Origin: Phytophthora colocasiae
Taxonomy: Eukaryota; Oomycota; Peronosporomycetes; Peronosporales; Peronosporaceae
Assembly: GCA_018806915.1 (NCBI GenBank)
Contig: JAGKQI010000101.1
Location: 1,798,001 to 1,862,000 of the forward strand
Reading direction: 5' to 3'
DNA: 64,000 nucleotides
In this document: positions 10,094 to 22,090 of the stretch, piece by piece
How positions within the stretch are numbered: the stretch's first letter is position 1
How the letters are laid out: each line of letters begins with the position of its first letter
The notes under the pieces: generated by a model
Databases searched by the model: none
What the model was told of the DNA's origin: nothing
What the model saw: the letters and a program-made list of their open reading frames with translations, nothing else
Program-made: the position numbers and the translations under genes

Positions 10094-11632
10094 TTAAGTC
10101 TTGAACTTCAGGAGATGCGGCAGAAACACTTGGTTGCCCGGACGGCTCAACGTCCCAGCGCTGACCAGACTTCTTAAAGCCGTGCGCAATCGTAGCAGCA
10201 GATGGCGAACTCCACGCTTAAGCGATCCATTTTGCCACAACTTCGCAGTTCGGTGGCAGCATTTTAAACGGTTTTCTTTCTCAGCAGCGTGAGACTTTAG
10301 CTGCTTGCGCAGGAAGGAGATCCACATGCCCCGCATTTGGGTTTTGAAGGGGAAATTCCAGGCAACGTCGGCAGGTTGACATACCGACGTTGCACCTGGC
10401 GGCACTTTCAGGAGATGTACGTTCAGTTCTTTAGCGCACTCCAAGACATCAGGTGTCCAATGGCCAGAAAAATCGTCCCAGGTGAGCAGGATAGGAGTAT
10501 TCATGTCTTCACGGGCATTAAAGTGGTGACGTAGGAAAGCGGTAGATAGATCGTGGTTTCACCAGCCTGTCATGCATTCCACTTAGTAAATCGAAGTCGT
10601 ACAAATATTTTTACAAAGGTCTTACCTTTTGGGTTTCCGAAAATTTCAAAGTCCTCTGACTCATGCCGTTTTGCGATGTCCTTCCATACATGTATTCCAA
10701 AGCTACGGCGCGAGCGCCTATTTTCTTCGTCTGTGTTAGTATTCTTTGAACTTGACAGTGGTGCCTTAAAAACAACAAACGGTGTATCCTAACAACATCA
10801 CGGTGGCCCTCTCTTTGCTTTTACCTGAGCACCGGACCCAAACTGTCTTGGGACCCTTGCGATTAATTGTCTTCTTTGGCAAATACTCAAAAAAGCAGCT
10901 AGATAAAAATATGTTAGCAAGAAATCACCACCATCTTTAATTTTGACAACATATTTTACCCGTTTGGTCGGCGTTATACACTGTCGTGGTACCAAGCTTG
11001 TCCATCGCTGTAGAAACCTTAACAGCAAAGTCTTCACGGACTTTGGCTAGGTGTGCTGGCGTTTGCTGTCCTTGGCGGGTCCGTGTCGAAATGAAAGTCT
11101 CTGTGTCGGGACTTAAAGTGCTGCTGCCAACACCAAGAAGCATGGAAATTGTCCACGTTGTAGTTGGTAGCTACCTCATCGGCTTTCAGGCTCAGCATGA
11201 GCGTTGAGATGGGCACGCCTTCCTTCCTAAGATCGTCGACCCAGCTGACTATGCCCTCGTCGGCATCTTTACCGAGGATTGTGCCGATTCCTTTGGGACG
11301 CTCGCGCGTTCGCAATTTCCCCCTGATTGTGCTGCATGCTTTCTCGAGCTTCTCTATCTTGTTCTTCCATTTACCGATGACCTTGCGACGGCTATTGTAC
11401 GCCAAAGGATGCAGATTAGGTCAAATTTCTTTGATTACAACCTGCGGGTCACCAGAACTCCGAAGCCGCTTGGCTACAATTAGCTTTAGCTCGTTGGTGT
11501 ACGACTCTCTCTCTGGTCGGTGCCGTCCCTTCGCCCACCGTCCTCGCGGATACGCGGGCGGCCGACAGTCTTCCGCTTCTGCTGTGGCGCTGTTACTACT
11601 GCTGCTGCGGGAACTTCTGCGTGCTCGGACAT
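10094..11632 (-). pseudogene. Pogo/Tigger-type DNA transposase, frameshifted
   Basis: Read from an ATG at 11632 (MSEHAEVPAAAV), the minus strand carries in order: a basic KRKTVGRPR segment; a DNA-binding region (11405-11034) with the CENP-B type helix-turn-helix (KDADEGIVSWVDDLRKEG); the first catalytic Asp in VYNADQTG (about 10980); FEYLPKKTINRKGPKTVWV (about 10850); and the second Asp in LLTWDDFSGHW with PPGATSVCQPADVAWN (10490-10330). The DDE_1 superfamily organisation is complete but needs at least four frame changes. The stretch near 10910-10960 interrupts the catalytic domain. Inactive. Confidence 0.75.
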
Positions 11633-12339
11633 CGCGGGGCGGATTCTTAAATGGCCCGACTGCGACGCAGTCTGCGCAAAATCGAAGCGTTGAAGTTCAA
11701 GGACGCCTTTGATATAGGGACCTATTCGTAGTGCTGTGGTTGGCTGAAAACCTGTGACGCTTATACGCCCTGGCGCCTTAGAGATTATCCTGGGTTTTAG
11801 AGTCTGAAATCACTTGGTTTTCAGAATATGAAGTCGCTTGGTTTTCAGAGTCTTTGTCACTCAGAATGAAAGATACCAGAGTCTTGAGTAAGAAATCAGA
11901 GTACGGAGCACCAATGCTACGACGTACACGAAGATCTTGAGGGTTGCGCGGGTGCGCGGCGTCTGGCGCGCGATACTTGGTCTCTGCGGGTGAATATTGT
12001 AGATCCTTGAACCATCAATCGTCGCGCTGGACGGTAACGGGATGAGGTCTCTCAGAGATACGTTCTTCTGAGAGACTTTCTGCCAGAACTTAGGCACTCA
12101 TCGTCGGGGAAAGTCTGGTGACCAGACAGAGTGTAGTTGACCTTCAGAGTTGTGCACACTCTGAAGTACACTTCTGGTCCTTTGGGCCCCTTTACAGTCA
12201 GGCGAAGGTTTCTCCACAATCTTCCACAGATGTCACACGGGTGCGGCCGCGTCCCAAACCCCTCTCTCTCATAACCCATAACAAAACCAGTTGCATCGTA
12301 ACGTAATATCCACCTGTCACTCAAAAATCGGAAATAGCA
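11633..12339. other. No recognisable gene
   Basis: Upstream flank of the pogo transposase and downstream flank of the Helitron helicase. Direct words such as ACTTGGTTTTCAGA repeat at 11810-11850. A 90-residue minus frame at 12052-12324 contains CDICGRLW but no recognisable domain. Confidence 0.35.
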
Positions 12340-13860
12340 TCATCTCAGCAACGTAGAACTGGCCGTGCGAAAAGACAGGCTGTGGGAGATACAAACCCAA
12401 TTTTTCATCGATTGTCTTTGAGACTTGCTGATCATCATAACAGATTCGACTTGAACAACATACCGCTTCCTTCGCAAGTCAAATAGAAACTCAGAGCTTT
12501 TGCAGACCAGTGCCATCTTCGGTATGATCGCAAGTTTCTCAGCACAACCACCACCTATAATGACGGTCTACATACAGTTGTCCGTCGCAAAACTCTTCTT
12601 TCGTGTTCAAATTCCGAATCAATATGACAGGTGTTCCGACTTTAAGTGTCAGCTTATGAAGTGGCATTCCAGTAAGTGATATCGTGTTAGAAATGCTGGT
12701 GGATACAGATCTCCGTGCTCTTGCCTTTGAAATTCGTCGGCCAAGTATGTTTCTCCATGATACGGTTAGAACATCCAGTTTTTTTGGCGTCCAATCTAAC
12801 AAATAGGTATTCGGCTGGTTTACCCAGTAGAAATCGATGTAGACCGTATCAATAAACCGGTTCAGCCGCAGTCGATTTGCTTCTTCTCTGCTGCTCGCGG
12901 AATATTGAAACATTCCGGCATGCCGCTTCAAATGTTAATAAAGTTGGGGCGCAATTGAGCAGATATGATTTGTCTGCTATCACCTACAAGTATACAAGTA
13001 GGTAATCCGCAACACGTTGAATTTCCTCTTCTGGTTGCGGATTGTGGGAAGTCTGAACGCGCATGTAGATTGTCAGACGCAATGATTGGAAGTATAGTCA
13101 CAGTTCGGACCGCTTGATTGCTGAAATAACTTCCACCAGTTCAGCTCGTGGTATTACAGGAAGCGTCTGCCGGAAGTTTCCACATAGCAGCATTGTGATT
13201 CCACGAAATGGCATGTCATTCTTCAGTAAGTTTTAAAGCTTTCGATTTAGTGCGTCGTACTGGTAGTGGTGCGTCATAGGTGCCTCATTCCAGATGATTG
13301 TTGCCCGTTCATGCCACGCCGCATCTAATGACCTGGTCCCAATGTTACAGGTGGAGGTCTCATGGGGGTCCACTAGTAGTTTGAAAGTTGAATGCGCTGT
13401 TCTCCCACAAGGGAGCAACTGAGCGGCGATCCCACTACCCGTCACAACTAATGAACGCCACCATCGTGTCGAACGTAGGCAAGGATTTTCCTAGCAGATA
13501 CGTATTACCCGTTCCGCCGGGTCTCTATAGAAATAAACAACGAACAGGCTGATTTGAGGAGGGGCCATTTGGGAACAGCCCCGATAATTTTGTCAAACAC
13601 AGGGTTTGATCTGGATTCAGTTGATCAAACGTCTCAACAGCGAATGTACTCCCTCAGAGATGTAACTTGTCTCGTGCTGCAAAGCCTATTTGATTTCTGT
13701 TTTCAACGTTACTTTCCATTTCCACACCCGCGGAATCAGTGGGCTGTGGCGAATCCAAGTACATATTCAGGGGTTGGCCATTCGCCAATGAATGTTCGTG
13801 GATGTCACGCAATGTCAGATAAATTGCCCTCCGGCATACGACCATTGACGAATCCTGGTC
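12340..13860 (-). pseudogene. Helitron helicase (PIF1-like), decayed
   Basis: Minus-strand order matches the helicase half of a Helitron Rep/helicase. There is an entry motif (LNPDQNPVFDKIIGAV, about 13620-13570), Walker A (RPGGTGNTYL, about 13520), SGIAAQLLPCGRTAHSTF (13440-13385), Walker B region IIWNEAPMTHHY (about 13300-13260), FRGITMLLCGNFRQTLPV (about 13210-13150), LTGMPLHKLTLKVGTPVIL (about 12680-12610) and LGLYLPQPVFSHGQFYVA (about 12390-12345). Several stops and frameshifts are present. Walker A has Asn where Lys is usual. The Rep nuclease domain is not recognisable, and no Helitron 3' hairpin was identified. Confidence 0.8.
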
Positions 13861-15337
13861 ATCTGTTGCCGCCCAAGAGGCAATTTCTTGTCTCTGAAAG
13901 TCTTCACACGGTGATGGTAGGTGATTTTCCCGTAATTCCCGAGGGTTGGCCGGCTCACAATACAGCTAAGAGTTGTTTGGGCTTGCCAGGCATTTGAAAC
14001 GTCCCAGCCTCATACAGGCACTGATGACTCTCTTCATCCGATTACAACAATTCCAGAGCAAATGCTGCCAATTTCAAATTGTCCATGACAACCCTGTTCA
14101 CACTTCGCAAATTTCCAAATTGTATCGCCCCCCGGCGATAACACATAAACAACAGAATGTAGCAGCGGTGGAAATTTCTGGGAGACACTGAACTGAGTCG
14201 ACCTATTGCCTAATCTCCTCCTCGTTGTCGCTGTTGCCAGATGTCCACGTCCCCGATTTCACCCAGACAAATCCGCGGAGATTTCGTGATACAGTAAATC
14301 CCTTATAACATCTGCGTCCGACCGGAAGTACAAGGTCGAAAAATCCAGTTAACTTCGTGAATCGGTTCATCAAGATGACAGTTTAGATCCGGAAATGCAC
14401 TTTCACTTGAATCAATATATACTTTAATGTATTTATTACGTAAATAATTTTTTTTAAAAGCTCTTTAGGAAATATCCAACCTTTTTTATAGATAAAACTT
14501 TTATTGTTCCAACCGAATTAAAATTTTATAATAGTTATTGTTTATTTTTAATAATATTTTAAAATTAAAACAATTATTAATTTAAGATTTTTTGCTGGTT
14601 TTCGTCAATATTTTAAAATTAAAACAATTATTAATTTAAGATTTTTTTTTGCTGGTTTTCTTCGTTACGATGCACGTGATGAGACTTCTTCTGCTGTCAT
14701 ACATGAAAATGAACCAACATGCCTCCGCCAGAGATAAATATCGAGCATCTAGACACCGATGGATTTCGTTAACGGGTATCTGGTGGGTTTCTTGAGCCAT
14801 CGCGTCGTCTGGACCTGTTAAGACGGCACTTGCTGACGCAATTTCTACATACTCCGCACTGCATATTTTGCTGTAGGGTCTGCCACACCATGTAAAATAT
14901 TTTGGGGTTAGGGGAAATTTCGCATGTCAACAAGTACTGTGATTGATAGTTACAAAAGACGTGTCGTCATGGTTAAACTTTGTGTGAAGGGGTGGCAAAA
15001 TGACCACCTTGACAGCCATTTTGCATTCGTATTTTGTGAAAGCCATGAAGGGGTCAAAATGCCCCTGTGACAACTAAAGGATTATGGGATTATGGCAATA
15101 TCTGAATATGAATGTGTAAGTTCAGTTGATCTTCAAATTTAAAGTTCTATATGGAGTAATATATACGACAGGTAATTGAAAACATATGATGTCAGGTATC
15201 AGACAGGCATCAGTCCAGGTATTGTCCGGGTATGAAAATTGAAATAACTTACCGGGTTTTATTTTTTTTCTTACGGTTTTTCTTACCGCCATTCAGCCAC
15301 TCATTCCAGAAAGCATCGGGGACGACACGTGGCAAGC
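13861..15337. other. AT-rich decayed DNA, no gene seen
   Basis: 13861-14400 may hold the degraded N-terminal side of the Helitron, but I cannot place a motif. 14400-14680 is strongly AT-rich and contains a 54-bp tandem duplication (listed separately). 14680-15337 shows no recognisable coding signal. Confidence 0.4.
14554..14663. repeat. 54-bp tandem duplication
   Basis: Copy 1 starts at 14554 and copy 2 at 14608. Both begin AATATTTTAAAATTAAAACA and end in TGCTGGTTTTC. Copy 2 has two or three extra T in a T-run. They are otherwise the same by eye, so the duplication is recent. Confidence 0.85.
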
Positions 15338-16090
15338 ATGGCGCGCACCCACAAGATGGCTTACATCAAGTGCATGGCGGAAGAAGCGAGGGAGGAGGGA
15401 ATGGATACGTGCGGCCCGGACGAGGTCCGAAAAGTCCGCTGTGTTGACGAAGGCAGCGGAATAACGGAATGCACGTAGTAAAGAAAAAGTGGTAGGGGCC
15501 GACGCGGTTGAGTCCTACGATGAAGCCGCTGGGGAGGAGGAGTCCGACGGCGAAAACGCTGAAGAGAGTGAGGAAGAAGACGCTGGAGGGAGAGGCAGGG
15601 AGAAGATGCTAGAGAAGAGGAACGTGACGACGGAGTCCGTATCAGCAGGAAACGTACGGCGTCTGGCATGGAAGAAGAAGTGGTGGTGGCAGTACCTCCG
15701 TTTTCAGTAGGCCAACGCAGCTGGGCACTTTTTGAGGCTGCTCTCAAAGTCTACATGACCGAGACAAGTCAAGTTCTTGTCGTGAAGGAGAATATTAACG
15801 TCCAGCGGCGCAATAATACCCTGCGTGGGCAACAATAGTGTATTACTTTGTCTGTAGATACAACTACCAACTGTTGTCGATTGTTGCGATGGATCAATTT
15901 GGGCGTGGTCAACCAGTGCAATGCTCTCTGTTGGAAACGACTTTGGGTTGGTGTATAGCGAAGGCAATTGATCACTTCAAGCGGGCGAACGAGCTTGGAT
16001 AAAAGCACACCACCACACTGCAGTGGCCAGAGCAAAGGACGCTGGAACTTCAACATAGCACCCAATTCGATGCCGACAAGCCTCCATTCT
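15338..16090 (+). pseudogene. Fragments of an acidic protein, possibly MULE/FAR1-related
   Basis: A plus-strand ORF from 15338 (MARTHKMAYIKCMAEEAREEG) stops at 15479. A second frame (15489-15710) is strongly acidic (GEEESDGENAEESEEEDAGG). A third (about 15715-15840) reads SWALFEAALKVYMTETSQVL then VKENINVQRRNNTLRGQQ. That last motif resembles the N-terminal zinc-binding region of oomycete Mutator-like transposases, from memory only. Frames are broken and no catalytic domain is seen. Confidence 0.35.
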
Positions 16091-16380
16091 CATCACTTTG
16101 CCTTTTGTTGACGTCATGCACAAATGAATATTCCAGGTATACAACCTGGGAAAAACCTGTTTCCGTTAGATAAAAGTAAATTGCAATATCTTTATGCATA
16201 TTTTGATACCTGGAGAATCATTGGCAACCAACCTGGAGAATACCTGTTGAGTGTAAACATTAACCCTCCTAAATACCTGGGCGGGAGAGTATATCTTTTG
16301 TGTGTAAGGTTTTTCGAAAAATGGGGCAAGAATGACGTACATTAAGCCAATTGGTGAATTTAATTTAGCCAGGAAAGCTC

Positions 16381-16647
16381 CTAATCTTTGGTAAGATCAA
16401 TCACAAGGGGCATATGTGCGATACATACTCGCGACACTGTGTCTGCATCCGTATCCGAGTAGCGTTCGATGAATGACCGTGAATCATCGGACTCAGTATC
16501 AGAGCCAGAGGTAGAAAAGAGCTTGTCGTCGTGTTCAATCACAGATTCTTGCAGTGGAACAGGGATGTGTTGAGCGTTGTGTAGAATCTGAACAGTGTCT
16601 TCTAGATCTGCGTTCTCGCGCTCGAGACGATTAATTTGTGCAAACAA
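16381..16647 (-). CDS. Short coiled-coil/acidic ORF ending in a SUMO-interaction-like motif
   Basis: An 88-residue frame. Residues 1-25 (MFAQINRLERENADLEDTVQIL) look like a short coiled coil. Residues about 45-70 are acidic and Ser-rich (STSGSDTESDDSRS, ERYSDTDADT). The C-terminus is VIDLTKD, which matches the common SUMO-interacting core V-I-D-L-T. The frame continues upstream of the Met for a few codons, so the start is uncertain. It may be the tail of a larger decayed gene. I do not recognise a family. Confidence 0.3.
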   Translation of the reverse strand: MFAQINRLERENADLEDTVQILHNAQHIPVPLQESVIEHDDKLFSTSGSDTESDDSRSFIERYSDTDADTVSRVCIAHMPLVIDLTKD

Positions 16648-17412
16648 ATTTGTGTTCGGTTATTTTATCTGTTCAGTGAGAAGAAGTAGCAAATACTCTC
16701 GCCCGAGTCGTAGACACTTGTGAGCGGGCAATAGGTTGTCGAAACTGGTTTCTTGTTGATGGCAAATTGCAAAGTGACCTGGTACAACAACAATAAAAAC
16801 ATAAAACTTAAATGTTAAGCCTGAAACTTAATTCGTAGGCAAAAGCAGTTTGAATTATTTGCTGCATTTTATAATTTAGTCAAGCCTATAAGAATATGCT
16901 AAGTCCTTCGCAGCTCAGCATTTAGATGGAATATTGTGGCATCCGTGCCGATCTACATCCCGTACTCAAGTGGTTCAATGGCTTTTTAGCCGAGCTTATT
17001 GTTGGTAATCAAAGTTCCAGACGGTGAATGCTCGTATGTTTAGAAGAGTGACGGTGCTGCTGACCCGAAAAATCAACTTTAGATTATACATTTTTAAAGT
17101 CAAATTTCATAATAATGAAGTGTGGCCTCATCCCAACGATAGCACAATATTGTTATCGTTGCAGAAACATGGCTTCGATAAACGGTTGAAGGGCATTGTA
17201 ATCTCTCGTTTGCACTTTTTCTACATGTCTTCAATGATGTTCGCCTGCTTCCTAACCCCCAAAATTAAGACGTTGTCCTTGAACACCAATGACAAGGCTT
17301 CAAGTTCATTTCGTTATTTTACCCAGGCGGTGTCAAGAAGCGGGAGCTATGCAGAGCTGAGAGCGACCCGGTTCGCACACCTGTAGGTGGTTTCGTGAAG
17401 CAAGAGGCTCTT
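16648..17412. other. No recognisable gene
   Basis: A 120-residue plus frame at 17024-17386 has no motif I know. The remainder is AT-rich and full of stops. Confidence 0.35.
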
Positions 17413-18010
17413 TGTAACGATCGACTAGCGCCAATTACGACTGGCGAGAGCGCAGAGGAAGGTCAGCCTGAGCTGTGGTGCGAAGGTTTTGAGGGAGGCG
17501 AGGGATGGAACCCGAGAGGATGCTTGAGGAGGAGTAGTAGCTTACTCCGAAGTAGGTAAAATAGAAAGTGAGATTGAATTGGTTAGATGTCTGCAAATCC
17601 TGATTCACTACTCTATTGACTAGCTAGTCCAGTTCTTGAACTAAGTATTGAAGATTCTTGATCGTCCTTGTAGCGAATCTTGAGTATGGATAGGTTAGGC
17701 ACCATTAGTGGTTCAGGTGAACTGGACCGGGAGCCGAACCGTTAAGTATAGTAAACGTAATATAAAAAGAGTGATGATAGCACGTGTAGGCTGGCTAGTG
17801 ACACCACGCCTTTCTTCAAGATTCAACGGCCAGGTCCAGCGCCAACATGCTTCACTCTCAACCAGAGAGCCGCTCCTCCTTATTGGTTGCTGCTGGCTCC
17901 ACGCTGCACGCCACTGAAGGCCAGCCTCCGACGACTTGCGTTCTAGAATGGAGGGCTATATAGCAGTATCTGAGACATTTAAACTACCTTCTGTTCTCAT
18001 ACCAACGACA
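17413..18010 (-). repeat. Gypsy-type LTR-like sequence, possibly a solo LTR
   Basis: Starts TGTAACGATCGACTAGCG, the same as the LTR relic at 3901, and continues alike for about 120 bp. A candidate end (…AACGACA) lies at 18010. Flanks are CTCTT and CAAAA, which do not form a duplication, so the right boundary is uncertain. It contains GC-rich palindromic blocks and no coding signal. Confidence 0.45.
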
Positions 18011-18596
18011 CAAAAGTATGTTTCGTCTTGTCACGGTGCTCTGCTAGAGTTTATGGTGTTTGCCAGGGATTCTGTTGTGTTTTTGATATTTTGTCGGATT
18101 CTTGAGTGCGTGCCTAGTCGGCCAGGGTAGATCGTTGCGAGATAACCACTAGCTAGTACGAACAAAACTAATTCAATCAATCGCTTCTCAATTTCTAATC
18201 GTCTGTTTAAGGCACCTCCCCACCAAGAACGTGGCTGCAGCGCCGACGTTGTCAGCTCAGACACAACTCCAACTCCGCTTTCAACCCCGGTTCTCTTCGT
18301 CAAGGCCGCCAACGACTGCTTCCTCCGTTCAGCTGGCGCGCAATTAAATAAATAATTGGGTATTTCAATAAAAATATGTACTATTGTCTTCGCCTAACTT
18401 CCAATACAATACGATATTGGGTCTATAATTTACAATAAATGCGCAAAAAACACTCATAAATTTACCACAGATGACTTCTGCTACGTCAACCCGCTACGTC
18501 ATTTAAAATCACTGGTTCAGCGCCTTCGAACACTTCTTGATTTGGAAACTAGCAGTCGTTCAAGTAGCGCATTACGACTTTTTCTATTCGTCAAAT
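18011..18596. other. No recognisable gene
   Basis: Low-complexity intergenic DNA upstream of the hAT relic. I found no clear terminal inverted repeat for that relic. GCTACGTCA-type words near 18480-18500 and GCTACGTGATGG at about 20130 are weak candidates only. Confidence 0.35.
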
Positions 18597-20019
18597 ATGG
18601 TCGCCAACAAGCAGCTTGCCGACTTCTTCTTCGACTCTCTCGGTCAAGGGCTTTTCTGGCGCAAGCTGTGCAACAAATTAGCGGAAGCAAGTGCCAGGAT
18701 CTGGGTATTCCAACCTTTGGCCCATCTGGCAGGCAAGCACGAGGGATACGAGGCTGTCTACTCGTCATCTCAGATCAACTTCAGCAGCTCGCTCGAAGCG
18801 TTTGAGTTTATTTCGCAAGAGTCCAGTGATCCGTTCCAGTGGATCCAGTGGATGATCATGCGAAATATGCCTGTCCATGAGGTAGAAGATGAGCTCACGC
18901 TGTCCATGAGCAAGTTTCGGCCCGTCACATCGAAAGCTGTGAAAAAATGCATGGAAGGCATTGCGATCAAGGTCGGGAATAGGCTGGAGAAAAAGCTCGG
19001 AACGCTCTTCGGCCTGAAGTTTGATGGGTGGTCACACGCAGGTGTGCATTACGTTGGACTGTTAGTGGTGTCTGAGGCAGCTTCGTGTACCGCTGTTGGG
19101 CTTGTCGCCACTAGTTGATGGTGTGCAAACGGCAGATGCTCACATTCAGATGTTCAAGAACGTTCTCGAAACTTTTAAAACAAGACAGAGAGCATGGTGG
19201 GGTTTCTGGTTGGTGATAACTGCAGCACTAACCTGTCCATCGCAACCAAGATGGGAGTTCCGTTGGTGGGCTGCGCCAGCTATCGGTTCAACCTCGCACT
19301 TGGCAGATATCTCGCACCGCATAGGATGGTGCTTGGCGAAGTGGACGACCTCATGGTTGAACTCCGAAAGGAGAACAATTTGGCCAAATTGAAGAAGCAC
19401 ACTGAGCTTCTGCCACTAAAGTGCAACGTCACACGCTGATCTTCGACGTTTGTTATGGTGGAGCGCTATATTCGGATTCGACAAGAGATCAAGAAGGTGG
19501 GCGCCGTGGAAGAAATGATTCCGACCGTAGGGAGACATCGCAAGCTCATCGGTCTGTTCGAGCACCTGAAGATGTTTGAAAGCGTCTGCAGTGCGATAAT
19601 ACTAGTATGGCAGATGTGCGGCTCTTGTTTGCCTCTCTTGTCGCGGATTATCCTGTCATGGGCGAGCACCTGAAGACTTTAACCAAGATCATCACACACC
19701 CGCCTTCGAAACCGGCGTTGTCAAGGTGATCAACGGCACGACTCTTTCGAAGGCTGAATCGCAGGCGTTAAAGCGATTCGCAGAGACGGAAACTACCGTG
19801 ATGAAGCGCAAGGAAAGAGAAGAGGACTACGCATCGATGCTGCTGCGAGGAAAAAAAAACAATACTTCCTTAAGTGATGTCAAGTACTAGCTGATCGTGA
19901 GTCTGATCCCTCCGACCTCAAACGTGGAGCGTTTGTTGTCGCAGTGCAAGCTTGTTTTCCCCACAACGTCGCTCTATGATGCCAGCAAACTTCGAGCTGC
20001 TAGAGTTTTTACGAGTTAA
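18597..20019 (+). pseudogene. hAT-superfamily transposase, decayed copy
   Basis: Begins MVANKQLADFFFDSLG. It carries KKLGTLFGLKFDGWSHAGVH (catalytic Asp in the DGW motif, about 19015-19060) and, after a frameshift, VGDNCSTNLSIATKMGVPLVG (about 19210-19280), the second hAT core motif. A third frame continues the helical region (19455-19670). The C-terminal dimerisation motif SLIPPTSNVERLLSQCKLVF (about 19900-19960) is readable. At least four frameshifts or stops separate the parts. This hAT belongs to a different branch from the one at 23221-25274. Confidence 0.75.
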
Positions 20020-20338
20020 CCGCAGCATGTGGGGCGTTACTACTGTAGCTAGTGTTTGCGAAGAAGAAGAAAGCCTTTAGCTTTAACCTCATTGCTTTGT
20101 TAACATATTACTACTGACAAAGAATGCTACGTGATGGACTAAAATGAATCGTACATTGGAAGACCAGCATGTCAGCTATGCTATCAATGTTGAAACTCTG
20201 TCATCGGTTTCTTGTTAATGGAGTAGAAGCAAAAAGAAAAAAGTGGATCGCGCGGCAGACTGTTTTCCATTCTAAACAAATATTGAATAAGTTATATATA
20301 ACTTTAACTATGCTTTCATGTCATTACTATGCTTCCAT
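20020..20338. other. No recognisable gene
   Basis: AT-rich flank after the hAT relic. It includes the first part of a 19-bp tandem duplication at 20309-20346. Confidence 0.35.
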
Positions 20339-20398
20339 GTCATTATTTATCATAGCTAAGAAGATCAAGTCATTATTTATCATGCCTAAGAAGAACAA
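20309..20398 (+). repeat. Two adjacent short tandem duplications
   Basis: A 19-bp unit (TATGCTTTCATGTCATTAC) repeats at 20309 and 20328. A 30-bp unit repeats at 20339 and 20369 (GTCATTATTTATCAT, then GCTAAGAAGATCAA or GCCTAAGAAGAACAA). The ATG used by the following ORF (20382) lies in the second 30-bp copy. Confidence 0.85.
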
Positions 20399-20781
20399 GC
20401 GCCGCTCGCAGATCGACCGTTTAGCGGCCAGCAGGCGTGCCTACACGGTTAGTGACAATGGCCGAGTTAGGGGGCGAATGGGAGGCAGGAAGTCCCGTTG
20501 AAGAAGCCACCCTTTACGACGAAACCTCCTCGGAGAGCGATGGCGACAAGTTTCAAGGTGATAATCTGCATACATTAGAGCTGATATATGCCAAGAAGAT
20601 GGATGTCAGAGGAAGAGCCTATTATCTCGATTCCTGGGTCGGCTTTGAGCGCCTGACGTGGCGGCCAGCGGCGGACTTGCCTCAAGTTTCGTTGGTCCGC
20701 TTCGAACAAGAGGAGCTGGGAACGGCCTGGCCTGTCGACTATAGAGCGACGATCCCAGTTGGTGTTGGTGCTGGAAGTTAA
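20382..20781 (+). pseudogene. Chromodomain-like fragment with basic N-terminus
   Basis: Starts MPKKNKRRSQIDRLAASRR. After one frameshift near 20455 it runs into an acidic stretch (DETSSESDGDKFQGDN) and then a chromo-like fold, LELIYAKKMDVRGRAYYLDSWVGFERLTWRPAADL. This matches the strand and W-x-x-W/E-P pattern of chromodomains weakly. It could be the tail of a retroelement integrase or a small transposon protein. Confidence 0.4.
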
Positions 20782-21119
20782 GGACGAGGTAGACGAGGAC
20801 TACGTAGATAAAACAACAATAAATCAAGATTGCGGAAATATTATTATTGCTTAACTAGAAATTGAAACATGTATTATTTCCATGAGGATCGTCCTGATCA
20901 CTTTTTTACTGTATTGGCGGACCACTGGTTGCTACCACTGCGTCGAGAAATCAGTAGATCTAACGGAGAAGAATCGACGTGTGAACTTTTCAGGTGCTCG
21001 TTGTACCCGTAAGCAGCTTCAACAGCGTGAAGATCATGTCATTGTATCGAGTAAACAGAATGAGAGAGTAGAAAATAATACAGGCCATTATGATATTAGG
21101 TCACACTGTCAAAAACCTC
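20782..21119. other. No recognisable gene
   Basis: Short AT-rich flank before the MULE element's putative left end. Nothing coding is recognised. Confidence 0.35.
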
Positions 21120-21350
21120 TTTGGTCACGTGGTCAAAGCACTTGGTCACGTGTATGAGTTGTGGACTATTTTTGCGCAGTCACATTGATGAAGCCGTTGA
21201 GATCAATGAGCACCCGTCTATTCGTGTACATCGTACCAACGGCTCTTAACGGCAGACTGTGTTGCCTGCCCGTTGGGTTCCCCAGGCATTGATAAAACTC
21301 ATTTCCAGATAGAAACTGTTGGTGCTTCGCCCGTATATTCTACAGCAACA

Positions 21351-22076
21351 ATGCCTCGAAGGTCACGTGGAGGGAGATGCCGCCGATATACACCGTCGTT
21401 GAGACCATCAACAAGGTCGAGCAGTATACAACCCGACCCAGCAAGGCTTGAGAATAATGTATTGACAGCGTATGCTTCTGGAGACACTCCACAATGGAGG
21501 CATCAATGCTAAAAGGTCAATCCCAATCGGTCCCAACGAGCACAAAAACGAAACGAGATGGAAGCACGAAAATATACTACCTGGGGTATCAGTACACAAG
21601 AGCCAACATCTCTTCCGTGAATATCGTATCGCTGTAGCTTCTACCGTAAATCGAAATTGTGTCCAGGCAGTCTAGTGTTTAAAGCCAACTCAATGGTGTT
21701 CGACGTTGATTATATGACCCCGCATACATGCCAGTCTCCAGGCGCTAATATGAAGGGTTGTACGCTGGTGAATGATGACTTAGCATGTTTGGTAATTGAA
21801 GATGAGATGAAGAAATTTGTTGACGATCTAGTTGAGCAAAACGTCTCAGCTAATGATGTATGGACGCAGACATTCAACCAGACTCTACTCGTGCCGTTCG
21901 AGGCCTCTCACGCTCTCAAGTGTTGGCACGGGTTCGAAACGCGACGGTGTGTATTTGTTTGTTGACGGCACGTTTCGATGCACGCCAAAAAGCAACGGTT
22001 TCTATCAGTTTGTTACTCTTATGATGTATGACCAGTTGACGAGTCTGTTTGTACCCGTATTCTTCACACTCTCAAC
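21351..22076 (+). pseudogene. MULE transposase, N-terminal part
   Basis: Starts MPRRSRGGRCRRYTPSLRP. A zinc-finger-like region follows in another frame (FKANSMVFDVDYMTPHTCQS, about 21665-21735). The first catalytic region is DGVYLFVDGTFRCTPKS (about 21945-21990), where DGTF carries the first Asp of the MULE domain. The reading frame continues to FVPVFFTLS at 22074 and is cut by the hAT insertion. Frameshifts before the catalytic region show it was already decayed. Confidence 0.7.
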
Positions 22077-22090
22077 TAGGGATGGTTTTG
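22077..22090 (+). repeat. Left terminal inverted repeat of the hAT element
   Basis: TAGGGATGGTTTTG, identical to the inverted right end. It is directly preceded by the target duplication CTCTCAAC. Confidence 0.95.

Noticed and set aside
14554..14663. AT-rich tandem repeat as a replication origin or centromere element
   Set aside because: Only two copies, with no further supporting structure.
17408..18015. Solo LTR with target duplication at 17413-18010
   Set aside because: Start matches the LTR family, but flanking pentamers differ and the end is not certain. Kept only as LTR-like.
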